Assembly: GCF_000092025.1 (NCBI RefSeq)
Contig: NC_003063.2
Coordinates: 1,927,501 to 1,991,500 of the forward strand
DNA: 64,000 nt
Direction: 5' to 3'
Source of the DNA: Agrobacterium fabrum str. C58
GTDB lineage: Bacteria; Pseudomonadota; Alphaproteobacteria; Rhizobiales; Rhizobiaceae
Shown here: piece by piece, positions 15,565 through 23,471 of the stretch
Layout of the letters: every line of letters begins with the position of its first letter
How positions within the stretch are numbered: the stretch's first letter is position 1
Notes under the pieces: generated by a model
What the model was told of the DNA's origin: nothing
Database searches by the model: none
Seen by the model: the letters and a program-made list of their open reading frames with translations, nothing else
Made by a program: the position numbers and the translations under genes

Positions 15565-17137
15565 GTTCCATCTCCTGGCTGATCGGCATGGAAATGGTAA
15601 AGACCGCCCCGCCGAGAGGATGATTGTCACCGGTCAGCCTGCCGCCGCGTGCTTCCAATGTCGTGCGGCAAATGGAAAGCCCCATGCCCATTCCCGTCTC
15701 CTTCGTCGTGAAAAACGGCGAAAACAGCTTGTCTTTCATCTGCGCGGGAAAGCCGGGGCCACTGTCCTCAACCGCGATCTGAATATTATCCCCGTCTTCG
15801 CGCTCTTTTCGTACCGTGATGGTGCGATTGCTGATACCCGCCTCGTCCATTGCCTGAATGGCATTGGTGAGGAGGTTGATGAGAACCTGCTGCAATTCGA
15901 TCCTGACGGCCGTTATCGGCGGCGTGGCCTCATTTTCCACATGGACCGTGGTGCCGCTGCGCTCCAGCTCATGTTCGAGAAGGCTGAGCGTTTCATCGAT
16001 GAACTCATCGAGGTCGAAGGTTTCCACCTTGCCGCTGGTATGGGCGAGCAGGCTGCGTGTGTTCTGGATGATGTCACTGGCGCGCTCGCCATCGCGGATC
16101 ATGCGTTCGGCCGAGCGGCGGGCGGCCGCGAGATCCGGCGGATCGCGATCGAGCCACCGCAGCAATGTCTGCGCATTGACGATGATGGCACCGAGCGGCT
16201 GGTTCAATTCGTGAGAGAGCGATGCGGACATGGCGCCGACAGCCGCCGCCTTGGAGGCCTTCGTCAGTTCCGCCTGTGCTTCCGCCAGCGCCTTCAGCTC
16301 CATTTCGCGCTGAGTGACATCCACCATGCTGACCACCACCCGGTTGAAGGAGGCCGCCTCCGCGGGGAAACTGATGGAAAGCAGCACAAGCTTGTCTTCG
16401 CCGCTGTCGGTGCGTACCACGACCTTGTCTTCGAAGACACGGCGGTTGTCCATGATCGCCTGCAACACATCAACGAACTTGCTGGAGGCGGAAACGACCG
16501 ATTGCTGAAGGGTACCGCGGATCGAGGAGTCGTAGCCCAGCATTTCCTTACCGGCTTCGTTCGAAGCAACGACCGTGATGAGATCGATACATTGTTGCGT
16601 GAAACCCGGATTGGCGCGTGCATGGGCGTGCATGTCGGTAATCCCCTGCTGCCTGAGGCCCATGAGCAGAGCGTGAAGCTTCGAATAGTCACGCTCCCAG
16701 AGTGCGACGCGCGTGCGGTCGAAAATGGAGCGATAGCGCTCCTCGCTTTCCTTCAGCGCCGCGTTGACGGACAACATCGCCAGTCGGGCGGTTTCCGTTT
16801 TCAGAAGCAGCATGGTCGTGACGGCAAGTGCTGCAAGGGCGACGACCAATCGAAGGGCCGACTGGAAATCCGCGTCCTCTGCATGCGTTGCCCCATAGGA
16901 CAACAGGGAAAGAATGGCGCAGATACAGGAGATCGCGATCAGTCCGGACCGGGTTATCGCCTGGGCGGCCAAAAGGATCGTGATCACATAGAGCACCGCG
17001 ATCGCGCCTTCTATGTCGGTATAGGTATCGACGTAAAATACCGCGGCCGCCAGCGCCAGCGCCCCAAGGCCAAAGGCCAGATGGTGCGTTCCGCCTTCCG
17101 GCTCGCGAGCACGAAACATCCTTGACGCAATCGACAT
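15557..17137 (-). CDS. FixL-like PAS sensor histidine kinase, membrane-bound
   Basis: A 526-residue kinase. The N-terminal region (about 18-115) is hydrophobic with several membrane segments. A PAS-like domain follows (about 130-285), then a HisKA domain with H309 in SHELNQPLGAIIVNAQ, and an HATPase domain with LLTNAIQAM, DSGPGFP, FFTTKETGMGMGLSI. The HisKA form is the FixL/DctB-like HPK4 class. There is no HxxR-type heme motif that I can point to in the PAS domain, so oxygen sensing is not implied. It heads an operon with the FixJ-like regulator and the receiver-only protein. Confidence 0.87.
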   Translation of the reverse strand: MSIASRMFRAREPEGGTHHLAFGLGALALAAAVFYVDTYTDIEGAIAVLYVITILLAAQAITRSGLIAISCICAILSLLSYGATHAEDADFQSALRLVVALAALAVTTMLLLKTETARLAMLSVNAALKESEERYRSIFDRTRVALWERDYSKLHALLMGLRQQGITDMHAHARANPGFTQQCIDLITVVASNEAGKEMLGYDSSIRGTLQQSVVSASSKFVDVLQAIMDNRRVFEDKVVVRTDSGEDKLVLLSISFPAEAASFNRVVVSMVDVTQREMELKALAEAQAELTKASKAAAVGAMSASLSHELNQPLGAIIVNAQTLLRWLDRDPPDLAAARRSAERMIRDGERASDIIQNTRSLLAHTSGKVETFDLDEFIDETLSLLEHELERSGTTVHVENEATPPITAVRIELQQVLINLLTNAIQAMDEAGISNRTITVRKEREDGDNIQIAVEDSGPGFPAQMKDKLFSPFFTTKETGMGMGLSICRTTLEARGGRLTGDNHPLGGAVFTISMPISQEMEHV

Positions 17138-17162
17138 TGTTCCCCCGATGCGATTTTTGCAG

Positions 17163-17207
17163 ACAATACGGGTTTTTCAGCACAACCTGACCTATACATA
17201 GGTCTTG
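17163..17207 (-). promoter_or_regulatory. Palindromic operator and -10-like element of the kinase operon
   Basis: GACCTAT-AC-ATAGGTC (17189-17204) has perfect 7-bp inverted arms. On the minus strand TATTGT lies at 17168-17163, 31 bp from the palindrome centre, which would put the palindrome near -40. The start codon is at 17137. This is the best copy of a motif found at several promoters in the same region and suggests autoregulation. Confidence 0.5.
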
Positions 17208-17397
17208 GTTGCCCCCGTCGTCGAAACATCAGGATAGCGGGAAAACGGTGCGGCGATATATCGAAAAATCCGCATGTACGGCCGGTCATCCACAGCCATG
17301 CAAGATGGCTGGTGGTGAGGTTTCCGTGAATTTGACACGGGGCGGCGGAAAGAAAAGCGCGAAGCGATCGCTGCCTTGCGCGCCTGTCCCGCGTTCG

Positions 17398-19692
17398 TCA
17401 GGTCGCCGCCGGGCTTATGGTGATCGGAACACCCTTGTAGGAGGGCGTTCCGGACAGGCGATCATAATGGCCAAGCGCCACCACCGCATTCATCTCCGGA
17501 TAATAACCGGCCGCCGAACCCTTTGGGATATTGTATTCGACGGCGGTAAAACCCTGCACGAGGTGTCTATCCGCGCTTTCTGCGCCGATGCCGTGAATGT
17601 CGATGCGATCGCCGTCCTTCAGACCACGTTCGGCAAGGTCGTGCCGGTTCATGAAAATAATGTCCCTGCGCCCGAAGACGCCGCGATAACGGTCATCCAT
17701 GCCATAGATCGTCGTATTGTACTGGTCGTGGCTGCGGATCGTGGTCAGGACGAGCGCGTCAGGATTGGAGATGAGCGGATCTTCCTCAAGCCCCGTGGCG
17801 ACGAGGAAATTGGCCTTGCCGCTTTCCGTATTCCACCGACGATAGGACGCTGCGACATCGAGGCGAAAGCCGCCCTTCATGCGGACCCGGCTGTTGAAAT
17901 CCCTGAAATCGGGAAAGACCTCTTCGATCTTGTCACGGACGCGGTCGTAATCGGCAATCAGCCAATCCCAGTCAATTCCGTAACGGTTACCGACGGTCGC
18001 TTTGGCAATAGCGGCGATGATGGCTGGCTCCGATCTTACAAGCTCTCCCGGCGGGTTGAGGAAACCGCGCGAGGCATGCACCATCGACATCGAATCTTCG
18101 ACGGTCACCGCCTGCGGGCCAGAGGCCTGCGTATCGAGATCGGTGCGTCCGAAGCACGGCAGGATCAGCGATGTTCTGGCCGTCAGAAGATGCGAGCGGT
18201 TGAGTTTTGTCGCAATGTGAACGACGAGATCGAGTTTGCGCATGCCCTCGAAGGTCGCGGCCGTATCCGACATGGCGACGGCGAGATTTCCGCCAAGGCA
18301 GATGAGCGCCCGGGATTTCCCGGCAATGATCGCCTCGATGGCTTCGATGGCATTATGCCCCTTTTCCGCAGGCGGCCGAAAACCGAAAGCGCGCTCCATG
18401 CCATCCAGCAGCGCCTTGTTCGGGATTTCGGTAATGCCGACGGTGCGGTCTCCCTGCACGTTGGAATGGCCGCGAATGGGCGCTATGCCAGCGCCCGGGC
18501 GGCCCATATTGCCGCGCAGCAAGAGCAGGTTTGCGATCTGCTGCACATTGCCGGTGCCCTTGGCGTGCTGCGTGATGCCCATGCCGTAACAGATGATGAC
18601 GTTCGAGGCCTTCACATAAATCCGGGCAGCGCTTTCAAGCGCCTCTTTCGTCAGTCCGCTGACGGATGAGATGATGTCCCAGGAGGTCGCATCGATATCG
18701 GCACGCAGCGCCTCGAGGCCGGCCGTGTGTTCCTCGATGAAGGCTCGATCGAGCACGCCGGCGCCACCCGCACCAAGGTTTTCCGCATCCAGTTCGAACA
18801 CCGCCTTCATGATGCCCTTCAGGGCGGCGAGATCGCCGCCGGTGCGGAGCTGATGATAGGCGGAGGCGATGGGCGTCGACGACAGCGTCGCCATTTCGAT
18901 CGGGTCCTGTGGTGCGGCGAAGCGTTCCAGCGCCCGTTCCTTCAGCGGATTGAAGACGACGATCGGCACGCCGCGTTTGGCGGCATTGTGCAGCGTCGTC
19001 ATCATCCGCGGATGGTTGGTGCCGGGATTGTGGCCGAAGCTGAAGATCGCATCGGCATAATCAAAATCCTCCAGCGTTACCGTGCCTTTGCCGACGCCGA
19101 TGGATTTCGGAAGCCCGACGCTGGTCGCCTCGTGGCACATGTTGGAACAGTCAGGGAAATTGTTCGTCCCATAGGCGCGCACGAAAAGCTGATAGAGAAA
19201 CGCAGCCTCGTTGGAGGCCCGGCCGGAAGTGTAGAATTCCGCCTTGTCGGGATTATCGAGCTTGTTCAATTCCTGCGCGATCAGATGGAAGGCATCGTGC
19301 CAGGCGATTGGCTCGTAGCGATCGCTGTCGGCGTTGTAATGCAGGGGAAGGGTCAGCCGGCCGGCATCTTCCAGCTTGTGATCCGTCCACTGCCACAGTT
19401 CGGAAACCGTATGCTGCGCGAAGAACTCAGGCCCGGATCGTTTCGCGGTCGATTCCCAGGTGATGGCCTTGGCGCCGTTTTCGCAGAACTCGAAGGATGA
19501 GGTGTGTTGGGGATCGGGCCAGGCGCAGCCGGGACAGTCGAAACCCTCGGGCTGATTGGCCTTGAGCAGCGTCATGGTGCCCTGCGCGATGATCTGCTGA
19601 TGCGCGAGCGTCTTCGCGACGGCCTTCAATGCATCCCAGCCACCGGCTGGGTGATTGTATTTTTCAATACCTTCCGGCCGTTCTTCTGCCAT
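17398..19692 (-). CDS. YdeP/FdhF-family molybdopterin oxidoreductase
   Basis: A 764-residue molybdopterin protein close in length to E. coli YdeP. Cysteines C53, C56 and C70 (FDCPGCAWP and FEFCENGAKA) and C182/C186 (DCSNMCHEAT) suit Fe-S or metal coordination, and FSFGHNPGTNHPRMM, LLLLRGNMGRPGAG and RSHDQYNTTIYGMDDRYRG are typical molybdopterin-binding segments. The YdeP branch is usually annotated as formate dehydrogenase-like, but its substrate is not established. There is no selenocysteine codon. Formate would be the product of the oxalate decarboxylase-like enzyme encoded nearby, which is suggestive only. The ATG follows AAGGAACCTC. Confidence 0.85.
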   Translation of the reverse strand: MAEERPEGIEKYNHPAGGWDALKAVAKTLAHQQIIAQGTMTLLKANQPEGFDCPGCAWPDPQHTSSFEFCENGAKAITWESTAKRSGPEFFAQHTVSELWQWTDHKLEDAGRLTLPLHYNADSDRYEPIAWHDAFHLIAQELNKLDNPDKAEFYTSGRASNEAAFLYQLFVRAYGTNNFPDCSNMCHEATSVGLPKSIGVGKGTVTLEDFDYADAIFSFGHNPGTNHPRMMTTLHNAAKRGVPIVVFNPLKERALERFAAPQDPIEMATLSSTPIASAYHQLRTGGDLAALKGIMKAVFELDAENLGAGGAGVLDRAFIEEHTAGLEALRADIDATSWDIISSVSGLTKEALESAARIYVKASNVIICYGMGITQHAKGTGNVQQIANLLLLRGNMGRPGAGIAPIRGHSNVQGDRTVGITEIPNKALLDGMERAFGFRPPAEKGHNAIEAIEAIIAGKSRALICLGGNLAVAMSDTAATFEGMRKLDLVVHIATKLNRSHLLTARTSLILPCFGRTDLDTQASGPQAVTVEDSMSMVHASRGFLNPPGELVRSEPAIIAAIAKATVGNRYGIDWDWLIADYDRVRDKIEEVFPDFRDFNSRVRMKGGFRLDVAASYRRWNTESGKANFLVATGLEEDPLISNPDALVLTTIRSHDQYNTTIYGMDDRYRGVFGRRDIIFMNRHDLAERGLKDGDRIDIHGIGAESADRHLVQGFTAVEYNIPKGSAAGYYPEMNAVVALGHYDRLSGTPSYKGVPITISPAAT

Positions 19693-19768
19693 GTCAGAGG
19701 TTCCTTCGATTGTGCGGATTGACGATAGTCATGACGCTAACGCAACTGCGAAGGAGTAAACATAATAC

Positions 19769-19784
19769 TCAGGCATAGGTTGCC
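19769..19784 (-). promoter_or_regulatory. Weak half-site upstream of the molybdoenzyme gene
   Basis: CATAGGT at 19774-19780 matches the right half of the kinase-operon palindrome in the same relative orientation, about 80 bp upstream of the start codon. The left half is not conserved and no convincing -10 hexamer sits at the expected distance. Confidence 0.25.
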
Positions 19785-19801
19785 TGCGTTCCCGCGGCCA
19801 A

Positions 19802-19841
19802 AATGAAAAAAAAGGCCGCCTCCTGCGGCGGGGGCGGCCTT
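19802..19841 (-). terminator. Strong Rho-independent terminator with no upstream gene on its strand
   Basis: On the minus strand a perfect 9-bp GC-rich stem (arms 19841-19833 and 19820-19812) is followed by an unbroken run of eight T. The only gene upstream, dps, is transcribed the other way, so the terminator most likely ends a small RNA. Confidence 0.85.
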
Positions 19842-19931
19842 GGCGGATCGGGAGGGAGATCCGCGGCTCCGGGGAGGGGACGCCGGAGTTTCTGGCTTCT
19901 GCGAGCCAATCGCCCTGGGGCGGGGCGACAG
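19805..19931 (-). ncRNA. Candidate trans-acting small RNA with anti-Shine-Dalgarno loops
   Basis: On the minus strand three consecutive perfect hairpins lie between the molybdoenzyme and dps genes. The first is CTCCGG/CCGGAG with loop CGTCCCCTCC (19888-19867). The second is GGATC/GATCC with loop TCCCTCCC (19862-19845). The third is a strong terminator, AAGGCCGCC/GGCGGCCTT followed by eight T. A GATAAT hexamer at 19943-19938 would start the RNA near 19931, giving about 127 nt. C-rich loops complementary to ribosome-binding sites plus a terminator are the hallmark of rhizobial alpha-r14 and related cuckoo RNAs. No protein-coding gene on this strand needs the terminator. I could not compare it with known families. 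Confidence 0.55.
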
Positions 19932-19964
19932 GCAGAAATTATCGCAGGCCAGGCCTTGCCGAAA

Positions 19965-19980
19965 CTACACTTAGGTATCG
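19965..19980. promoter_or_regulatory. Candidate regulator-binding site between the sRNA and dps
   Basis: CTACACTTAGGTATCG matches the kinase-operon motif at 12 of 16 positions. Its centre is about 29 bp from the GATAAT hexamer of the candidate sRNA, the same geometry as at the kinase promoter. It also lies about 120 bp upstream of the dps start, so it could influence both. Confidence 0.4.
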
Positions 19981-20101
19981 GGTGGACTGTACCAGCAGCC
20001 GATTTCTCTTCGACCATCCTTCTCCCTATTCTCGGTGCCGATCAGACAGCCGCAACAGGGGCGCTCAACAACGAGCGGTCGATTGCCGAAGGAGAACGAT
20101 C

Positions 20102-20620
20102 ATGGACACGACCACAGCTGCCAAAAACCGCAAGCTTCCACTCGCAACGCCGACCGATCTCGCGACTGAAGCGAGCCGCGAAATCTCCGCTGCGCTGACC
20201 GCGCTGCTGGCGGACGTCTTCACGCTCTACATCAAGACCAAGAATTTCCATTGGCATGTTTCCGGCCCGCATTTCCGCGATTATCACACGCTGCTCGACG
20301 AACAGGGCGCCCAGATCTTTGCAATGACCGACGACATCGCCGAAAGGGCGCGCAAGATCGGCGGCACGACCATCCGCTCCATCAGTCATATCGCCCGCGT
20401 CAAGCGTCTCCTCGATAACGACGCCGATTTCGTCACGCCGGAGGATATGCTGGCCGAACTGCGCGAAGACAACAAGCAACTCACCGCCATCCTGCGCCAG
20501 ACGCACAACCTCACCTCCGACCTCAATGACCACGCGACTACCAGCCTGATCGAAAACTGGATCGACGAGACAGAACGCCGCACCTGGTTCCTGTTCGAAA
20601 CCACCCGTCGCGCGCGCTGA
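20102..20620 (+). CDS. dps: Dps family DNA-binding ferritin-like protein
   Basis: The ATG at 20102 follows AAGGAGAACGATC and gives 172 residues; an upstream extension of the frame is ignored. It is a four-helix ferritin-like Dps: [24 protein letters not shown] supplies the ferroxidase ligands (H50, H62 and D66 among them), followed by [12 protein letters not shown]. Dps dodecamers oxidise and store iron and shield DNA during stress and starvation. An alpha/beta hydrolase gene follows after 19 bp and is probably cotranscribed. The upstream gap holds a possible binding site for the neighbouring FixJ-like regulator. Confidence 0.95.
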   Translation: MDTTTAAKNRKLPLATPTDLATEASREISAALTALLADVFTLYIKTKNFHWHVSGPHFRDYHTLLDEQGAQIFAMTDDIAERARKIGGTTIRSISHIARVKRLLDNDADFVTPEDMLAELREDNKQLTAILRQTHNLTSDLNDHATTSLIENWIDETERRTWFLFETTRRAR

Positions 20621-20639
20621 AGCCAGCCAGGAAACCAAA

Positions 20640-21620
20640 ATGACCGACAATCCTGTCGAACTCGCAATTTCCAGACGGCATGTCCTGCTGGCCGGTGCCG
20701 CGCTTTCCACTGCGATGGCCATGCCGTCGCTTGCATTTTCAAAATCCATCCCATCCCGCAACGAAGGAACATTTCCAATGACCGAATCATTCGTAAAGAA
20801 CAAGGACGGCGTCGAAATCTATTTCAAGGACTGGGGCCCGAAGGATGCCCAGCCGATCGTGTTCCATCACGGCTGGCCGCTGTCCTCCGACGACTGGGAT
20901 GCGCAGATGCTGTTTTTCGTTCAGAACGGTTACCGCGTCGTGGCGCATGATCGCCGCGGCCACGGCCGTTCGCAGCAGGTGAGCGACGGCCACGACATGG
21001 ATCATTATGCCGCCGACGCGTCCGCCGTTGCCGAACATCTCGATCTCAGGAATGCGGTTCATATCGGCCACTCGACCGGCGGCGGTGAAGTGGCACGTTA
21101 TGTCGCGAAATTCGGCCAGCCGCAGGGCCGTGTTGCCAAGGCCGTGCTTGTCTCCGCCGTTCCGCCGCTGATGCTGAAGACGCCTTCCAATCCCGGCGGC
21201 CTGCCGATCGAAGTCTTCGACAGCTTCCGCAAGGGCGTGGCCGAGAACCGCGCGCAGTTCTTCCTCGACGTGCCGGCCGGTCCCTTCTACGGGTTCAACC
21301 GGCCGGATGCCAAAATCTACCCCGGTGTCATCCGGAACTGGTGGCGTCAGGGCATGATGGGCAGTGCCAAGGCCCATTATGATGGGGTCAAGGCCTTCTC
21401 GGAAACCGACCAGACTGAAGACCTCAAGGCGATCACGGTGCCGACGCTCGTTCTCCACGGCGATGACGACCAGGTCGTGCCGATCGCAGATTCGGCCGAA
21501 TTGTCAGTCAAACTTCTGAAGAATGGCACGCTGAAGGTTTACAAGGGCTATCCGCATGGCATGCTGACGACCCATGCGGACGTCATCAACCCCGATCTGC
21601 TGGCCTTCGTGAAGGGCTGA
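20640..21620 (+). CDS. Alpha/beta hydrolase, non-heme chloroperoxidase-like, with optional Tat signal
   Basis: A 326-residue protein when started at 20640 (ribosome-binding site CAGGAAAC). The first 35 residues contain a twin-arginine signal, [19 protein letters not shown]. The hydrolase domain has the nucleophile S145 in [12 protein letters not shown], an acid residue in [10 protein letters not shown] and the histidine in YPHGMLTTH. It belongs with bacterial non-heme haloperoxidase/esterase proteins. An internal ATG at 20778 preceded by AAGGAACATTTCCA would give a leaderless cytoplasmic form, and that residue is where most family members begin. It follows dps closely, which fits an oxidative-stress role. 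Confidence 0.82.
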   Translation: MTDNPVELAISRRHVLLAGAALSTAMAMPSLAFSKSIPSRNEGTFPMTESFVKNKDGVEIYFKDWGPKDAQPIVFHHGWPLSSDDWDAQMLFFVQNGYRVVAHDRRGHGRSQQVSDGHDMDHYAADASAVAEHLDLRNAVHIGHSTGGGEVARYVAKFGQPQGRVAKAVLVSAVPPLMLKTPSNPGGLPIEVFDSFRKGVAENRAQFFLDVPAGPFYGFNRPDAKIYPGVIRNWWRQGMMGSAKAHYDGVKAFSETDQTEDLKAITVPTLVLHGDDDQVVPIADSAELSVKLLKNGTLKVYKGYPHGMLTTHADVINPDLLAFVKG

Positions 21621-21685
21621 TCGCATAAAACGGCCGCTACCTGCAGAAGCGGATGGCGGCTATTTCTCGTAAATAGGAGATTTCG

Positions 21686-21862
21686 ATGCCGTTCAAGCCA
21701 TCTTATGAAGACCTTGCCCTTCGTGACGGCATCGCAAGCCTGCCCGAGACGGAGAATATCCAGCTTGAGCTTCCTCTGCCCCGGCAGGCCGATGGGGAAA
21801 ATCGGGTCGAAGCGGGGTTGGAGCCGGATACGGTAAGTACCGGAACAACATTTCAGGACTGA
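21686..21862 (+). CDS. Small ORF, 58 residues, unknown function
   Basis: The ATG at 21686 is preceded by TAGGAG at ideal spacing and opens 58 codons (MPFKPSYEDLALRDG... ending TFQD). The product is acidic and has no membrane segment or cysteines. I do not recognise it. The ribosome-binding site and position between the hydrolase and the membrane-protein operon are the only support; comparison with relatives would decide it. Confidence 0.4.
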   Translation: MPFKPSYEDLALRDGIASLPETENIQLELPLPRQADGENRVEAGLEPDTVSTGTTFQD

Positions 21863-22023
21863 TTGACGTGTGATGAGCCCGGCTGTTTCCAGGCAGCAAT
21901 CGGCCTGTCGACATCATGGCCTGCGTTAAGCCAATGTCCGTTCCGCGGCGAAAAAGCATTTCCGCCACGATATCGTCTCCCGACATTTTCGCAGAATCGT
22001 TCCGCCAGATTGACGTGTAATGA
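21861..22023. repeat. Pair of near-identical 16-bp direct repeats
   Basis: GATTGACGTGTGATGA (21861-21876) and GATTGACGTGTAATGA (22008-22023) match at 15 of 16 positions in the same orientation, 147 bp apart, upstream of the small membrane peptide operon. The flanks do not match. They could be paired binding sites for one regulator. Confidence 0.35.
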
Positions 22024-22082
22024 AACTTTTTCGAGCGCGACGAGTTTGGGCAGAGAGCAATCAGCTCGCATTTCTCGCTGCC

Positions 22083-22110
22083 TATAATCATCCGCTACGC
22101 GGAGGATGAT
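22083..22110 (+). promoter_or_regulatory. TATAAT element and leader hairpin of the membrane-peptide operon
   Basis: A perfect TATAAT at 22083-22088 lies about 45 bp before the 24-residue peptide gene. Immediately after it ATCATCC (22087-22093) and GGATGAT (22104-22110) form inverted arms. No good -35 hexamer is seen, so an activator or alternative sigma factor may be used. Confidence 0.4.
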
Positions 22111-22133
22111 CGTCCTTTCGGAGGAGATACCAC

Positions 22134-22208
22134 ATGAATTCTATTATCTATCTAGTCGGTCTAGTTGTCGTTGTCCTGTTCATTCTCTCATTGCTGGGGC
22201 TACGTTGA
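22134..22208 (+). CDS. 24-residue single-span membrane peptide
   Basis: GGAGGAGATACCAC precedes the ATG at 22134, which is a very strong ribosome-binding site. The 24 codons give a peptide that is one hydrophobic helix (IIYLVGLVVVVLFILSLLG) ending in LR. The TGA stop overlaps the ATG of the next gene as TGATG, so the two are translationally coupled. The peptide may be a small membrane subunit of the larger protein, or its translation may open the downstream start. It falls below usual length cut-offs and is easily missed. Confidence 0.7.
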   Translation: MNSIIYLVGLVVVVLFILSLLGLR

Positions 22209-23296
22209 TGGTTGATCCAACGGGTATCGAAACAAATCCTAACCGCAGCTATGTCGATTGGCCTGCCATTTTCGCCGGTGCTGTTATCTCCTCTGGCGCC
22301 ATGGCGATCCTCACCGCATTCGCGGGTGGTCTGGGACTGAGTTCCATTTCGGCCGACAATGGTGGCGAAGTCAGTACCGTATGGCTGATCCTCACCGCGC
22401 TTTTCGTCATCCTCTCGATGGTGGGCTCCTACATGCTGGGCGGTTACATTGCCGGCCGCATGCGTCGCCCCGCCGGGGCTGCCGACAGGAACGAATTGAC
22501 CGTTCGTGACGGCGTCAATGGTTTGGTCGTCTGGGGTCTCGGAACGGTTGTGTCCGCGTTCCTCGCTCTCGGCGTGTTGTCCGGCGGTGCGAAAGCCGTG
22601 GGCAGTGTGGCGCAGACCGCTGTCGAGGCCACGGGTTCCGCCGTTGGCGGAGCAATGCAGGGTGCTGGTCAGCTTGCGGGCGGCATCATCTCGGGCGCTG
22701 GCAGTGCTGCAGGCGGTCTCGCGCAAGGTGCGGGTCAGGCCGCTGCGCCCAGCATCGAGCAGATGCTTCCGCAGGGCTTGAAGACCAATCCGGTCGATTA
22801 TTTCACCGATACGCTGCTGAGAACCGACACTCCGGCCACCGCCGTGCCGGGTGATCAAAGCGCCGGTGACTTTCAGCGGCAGATCAGCGGTATTCTCGGT
22901 AATCTGCTTGCAACCGGCCAGATTTCCGACGCCGATAAAACTTGGCTCACCAATCAGATTGCCGCCCGTACAAACATCAGCCAGACGGATGCCCAGGCAC
23001 GCGTCAACGAAACGGTTGAACGTGTACAGGCTATCAGAGCTGAAGCGCAGAAGAAGGTAGATGAAGCGCAAAAGCAGGTTGAGGCTGTGAAGGCGGAAGC
23101 GCAGAAGGCGTTGGAAGACGCCAAGAACAAGGCTGCCGATGCTGCTGAAAAAGCCCGTATCGCCGGCATTCTGACCGCGTTCCTGCTGGCTGCCTCCGCA
23201 CTCGTCTCCGCTGCTGCCGCTTATATCGGTGCAGTGCATGGCGGACGCCACAGAGATGAAGGCCGCATCTGGGGTGGACTTGCCTACCGCAAATAA
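22208..23296 (+). CDS. Membrane protein with central Gly/Ala-rich and coiled-coil region
   Basis: The start at 22208, not an upstream alternative, is set by the TGATG coupling to the 24-residue peptide; the product has 362 residues. Two membrane helices near the N-terminus (WPAIFAGAVISSGAMAILTAF and TVWLILTALFVILSMVGSYML) and a third at VWGLGTVVSAFLALGVL are followed by an A/G-rich amphipathic stretch. A charged coiled coil (about 270-320; repeated AEAQKKVDEAQKQVEAVKAEAQK-type heptads) and a final membrane hairpin (IAGILTAFLLAASALVSAAAAYIG) complete it. Similar rhizobial proteins are sometimes labelled PhnA-like, which says nothing about function. A terminator follows. Confidence 0.78.
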   Translation: MVDPTGIETNPNRSYVDWPAIFAGAVISSGAMAILTAFAGGLGLSSISADNGGEVSTVWLILTALFVILSMVGSYMLGGYIAGRMRRPAGAADRNELTVRDGVNGLVVWGLGTVVSAFLALGVLSGGAKAVGSVAQTAVEATGSAVGGAMQGAGQLAGGIISGAGSAAGGLAQGAGQAAAPSIEQMLPQGLKTNPVDYFTDTLLRTDTPATAVPGDQSAGDFQRQISGILGNLLATGQISDADKTWLTNQIAARTNISQTDAQARVNETVERVQAIRAEAQKKVDEAQKQVEAVKAEAQKALEDAKNKAADAAEKARIAGILTAFLLAASALVSAAAAYIGAVHGGRHRDEGRIWGGLAYRK

Positions 23297-23380
23297 CCAG
23301 TACGAGTGATAAGAGCGGACCTCCGCAACACCGGGGGCCCGCTCCAGCAAGACGATCAAACTTATCTTATTCCCCGCTGC

Positions 23381-23409
23381 AACCGCTATCCTCACGATGG
23401 CGGTTTTTT
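23381..23409 (+). terminator. Rho-independent terminator after the membrane-protein operon
   Basis: AACCGC (23381-23386) and GCGGTT (23400-23405) form the stem, followed by TTTT. It lies 85 bp after the stop at 23296. Confidence 0.7.
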
Positions 23410-23471
23410 GTTTCCGTGCCTGCCTCGAGGGATACTGACGTAAGCGTTACCTGCGATGACAGCACGTCATT

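Noticed and set aside
15056..17125. 689-codon open frame on the plus strand opposite the kinase and regulator genes
   Set aside because: It is antisense to well-supported genes with intact kinase and receiver motifs; long antisense frames are common in GC-rich codon usage, and its translation has no recognisable domain.
17293..17311. CAGCCAT/ATGGCTG hairpin taken as a terminator for the molybdoenzyme gene
   Set aside because: There is no T-run on either side, and it lies about 90 bp past the stop; kept only as an unassigned inverted repeat.
17209..18669. 486-codon plus-strand frame opposite the molybdoenzyme gene
   Set aside because: The minus strand encodes all molybdopterin motifs; this frame is antisense without support.
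19769..20017. 82-codon minus-strand frame over the candidate sRNA
   Set aside because: It has no ribosome-binding site, is proline-rich low-complexity sequence, and runs through the strong terminator hairpin, which fits a non-coding RNA better.
21842..21870. GGAAC followed by CGTG as an EcfG general-stress promoter
   Set aside because: The spacer is about 20 bp rather than 16-17, and the -10 element is not CGTT.
22148..23395. 415-codon minus-strand frame opposite the membrane protein gene
   Set aside because: Antisense shadow of the coupled membrane-peptide operon, whose strong ribosome-binding site and terminator support the plus strand.
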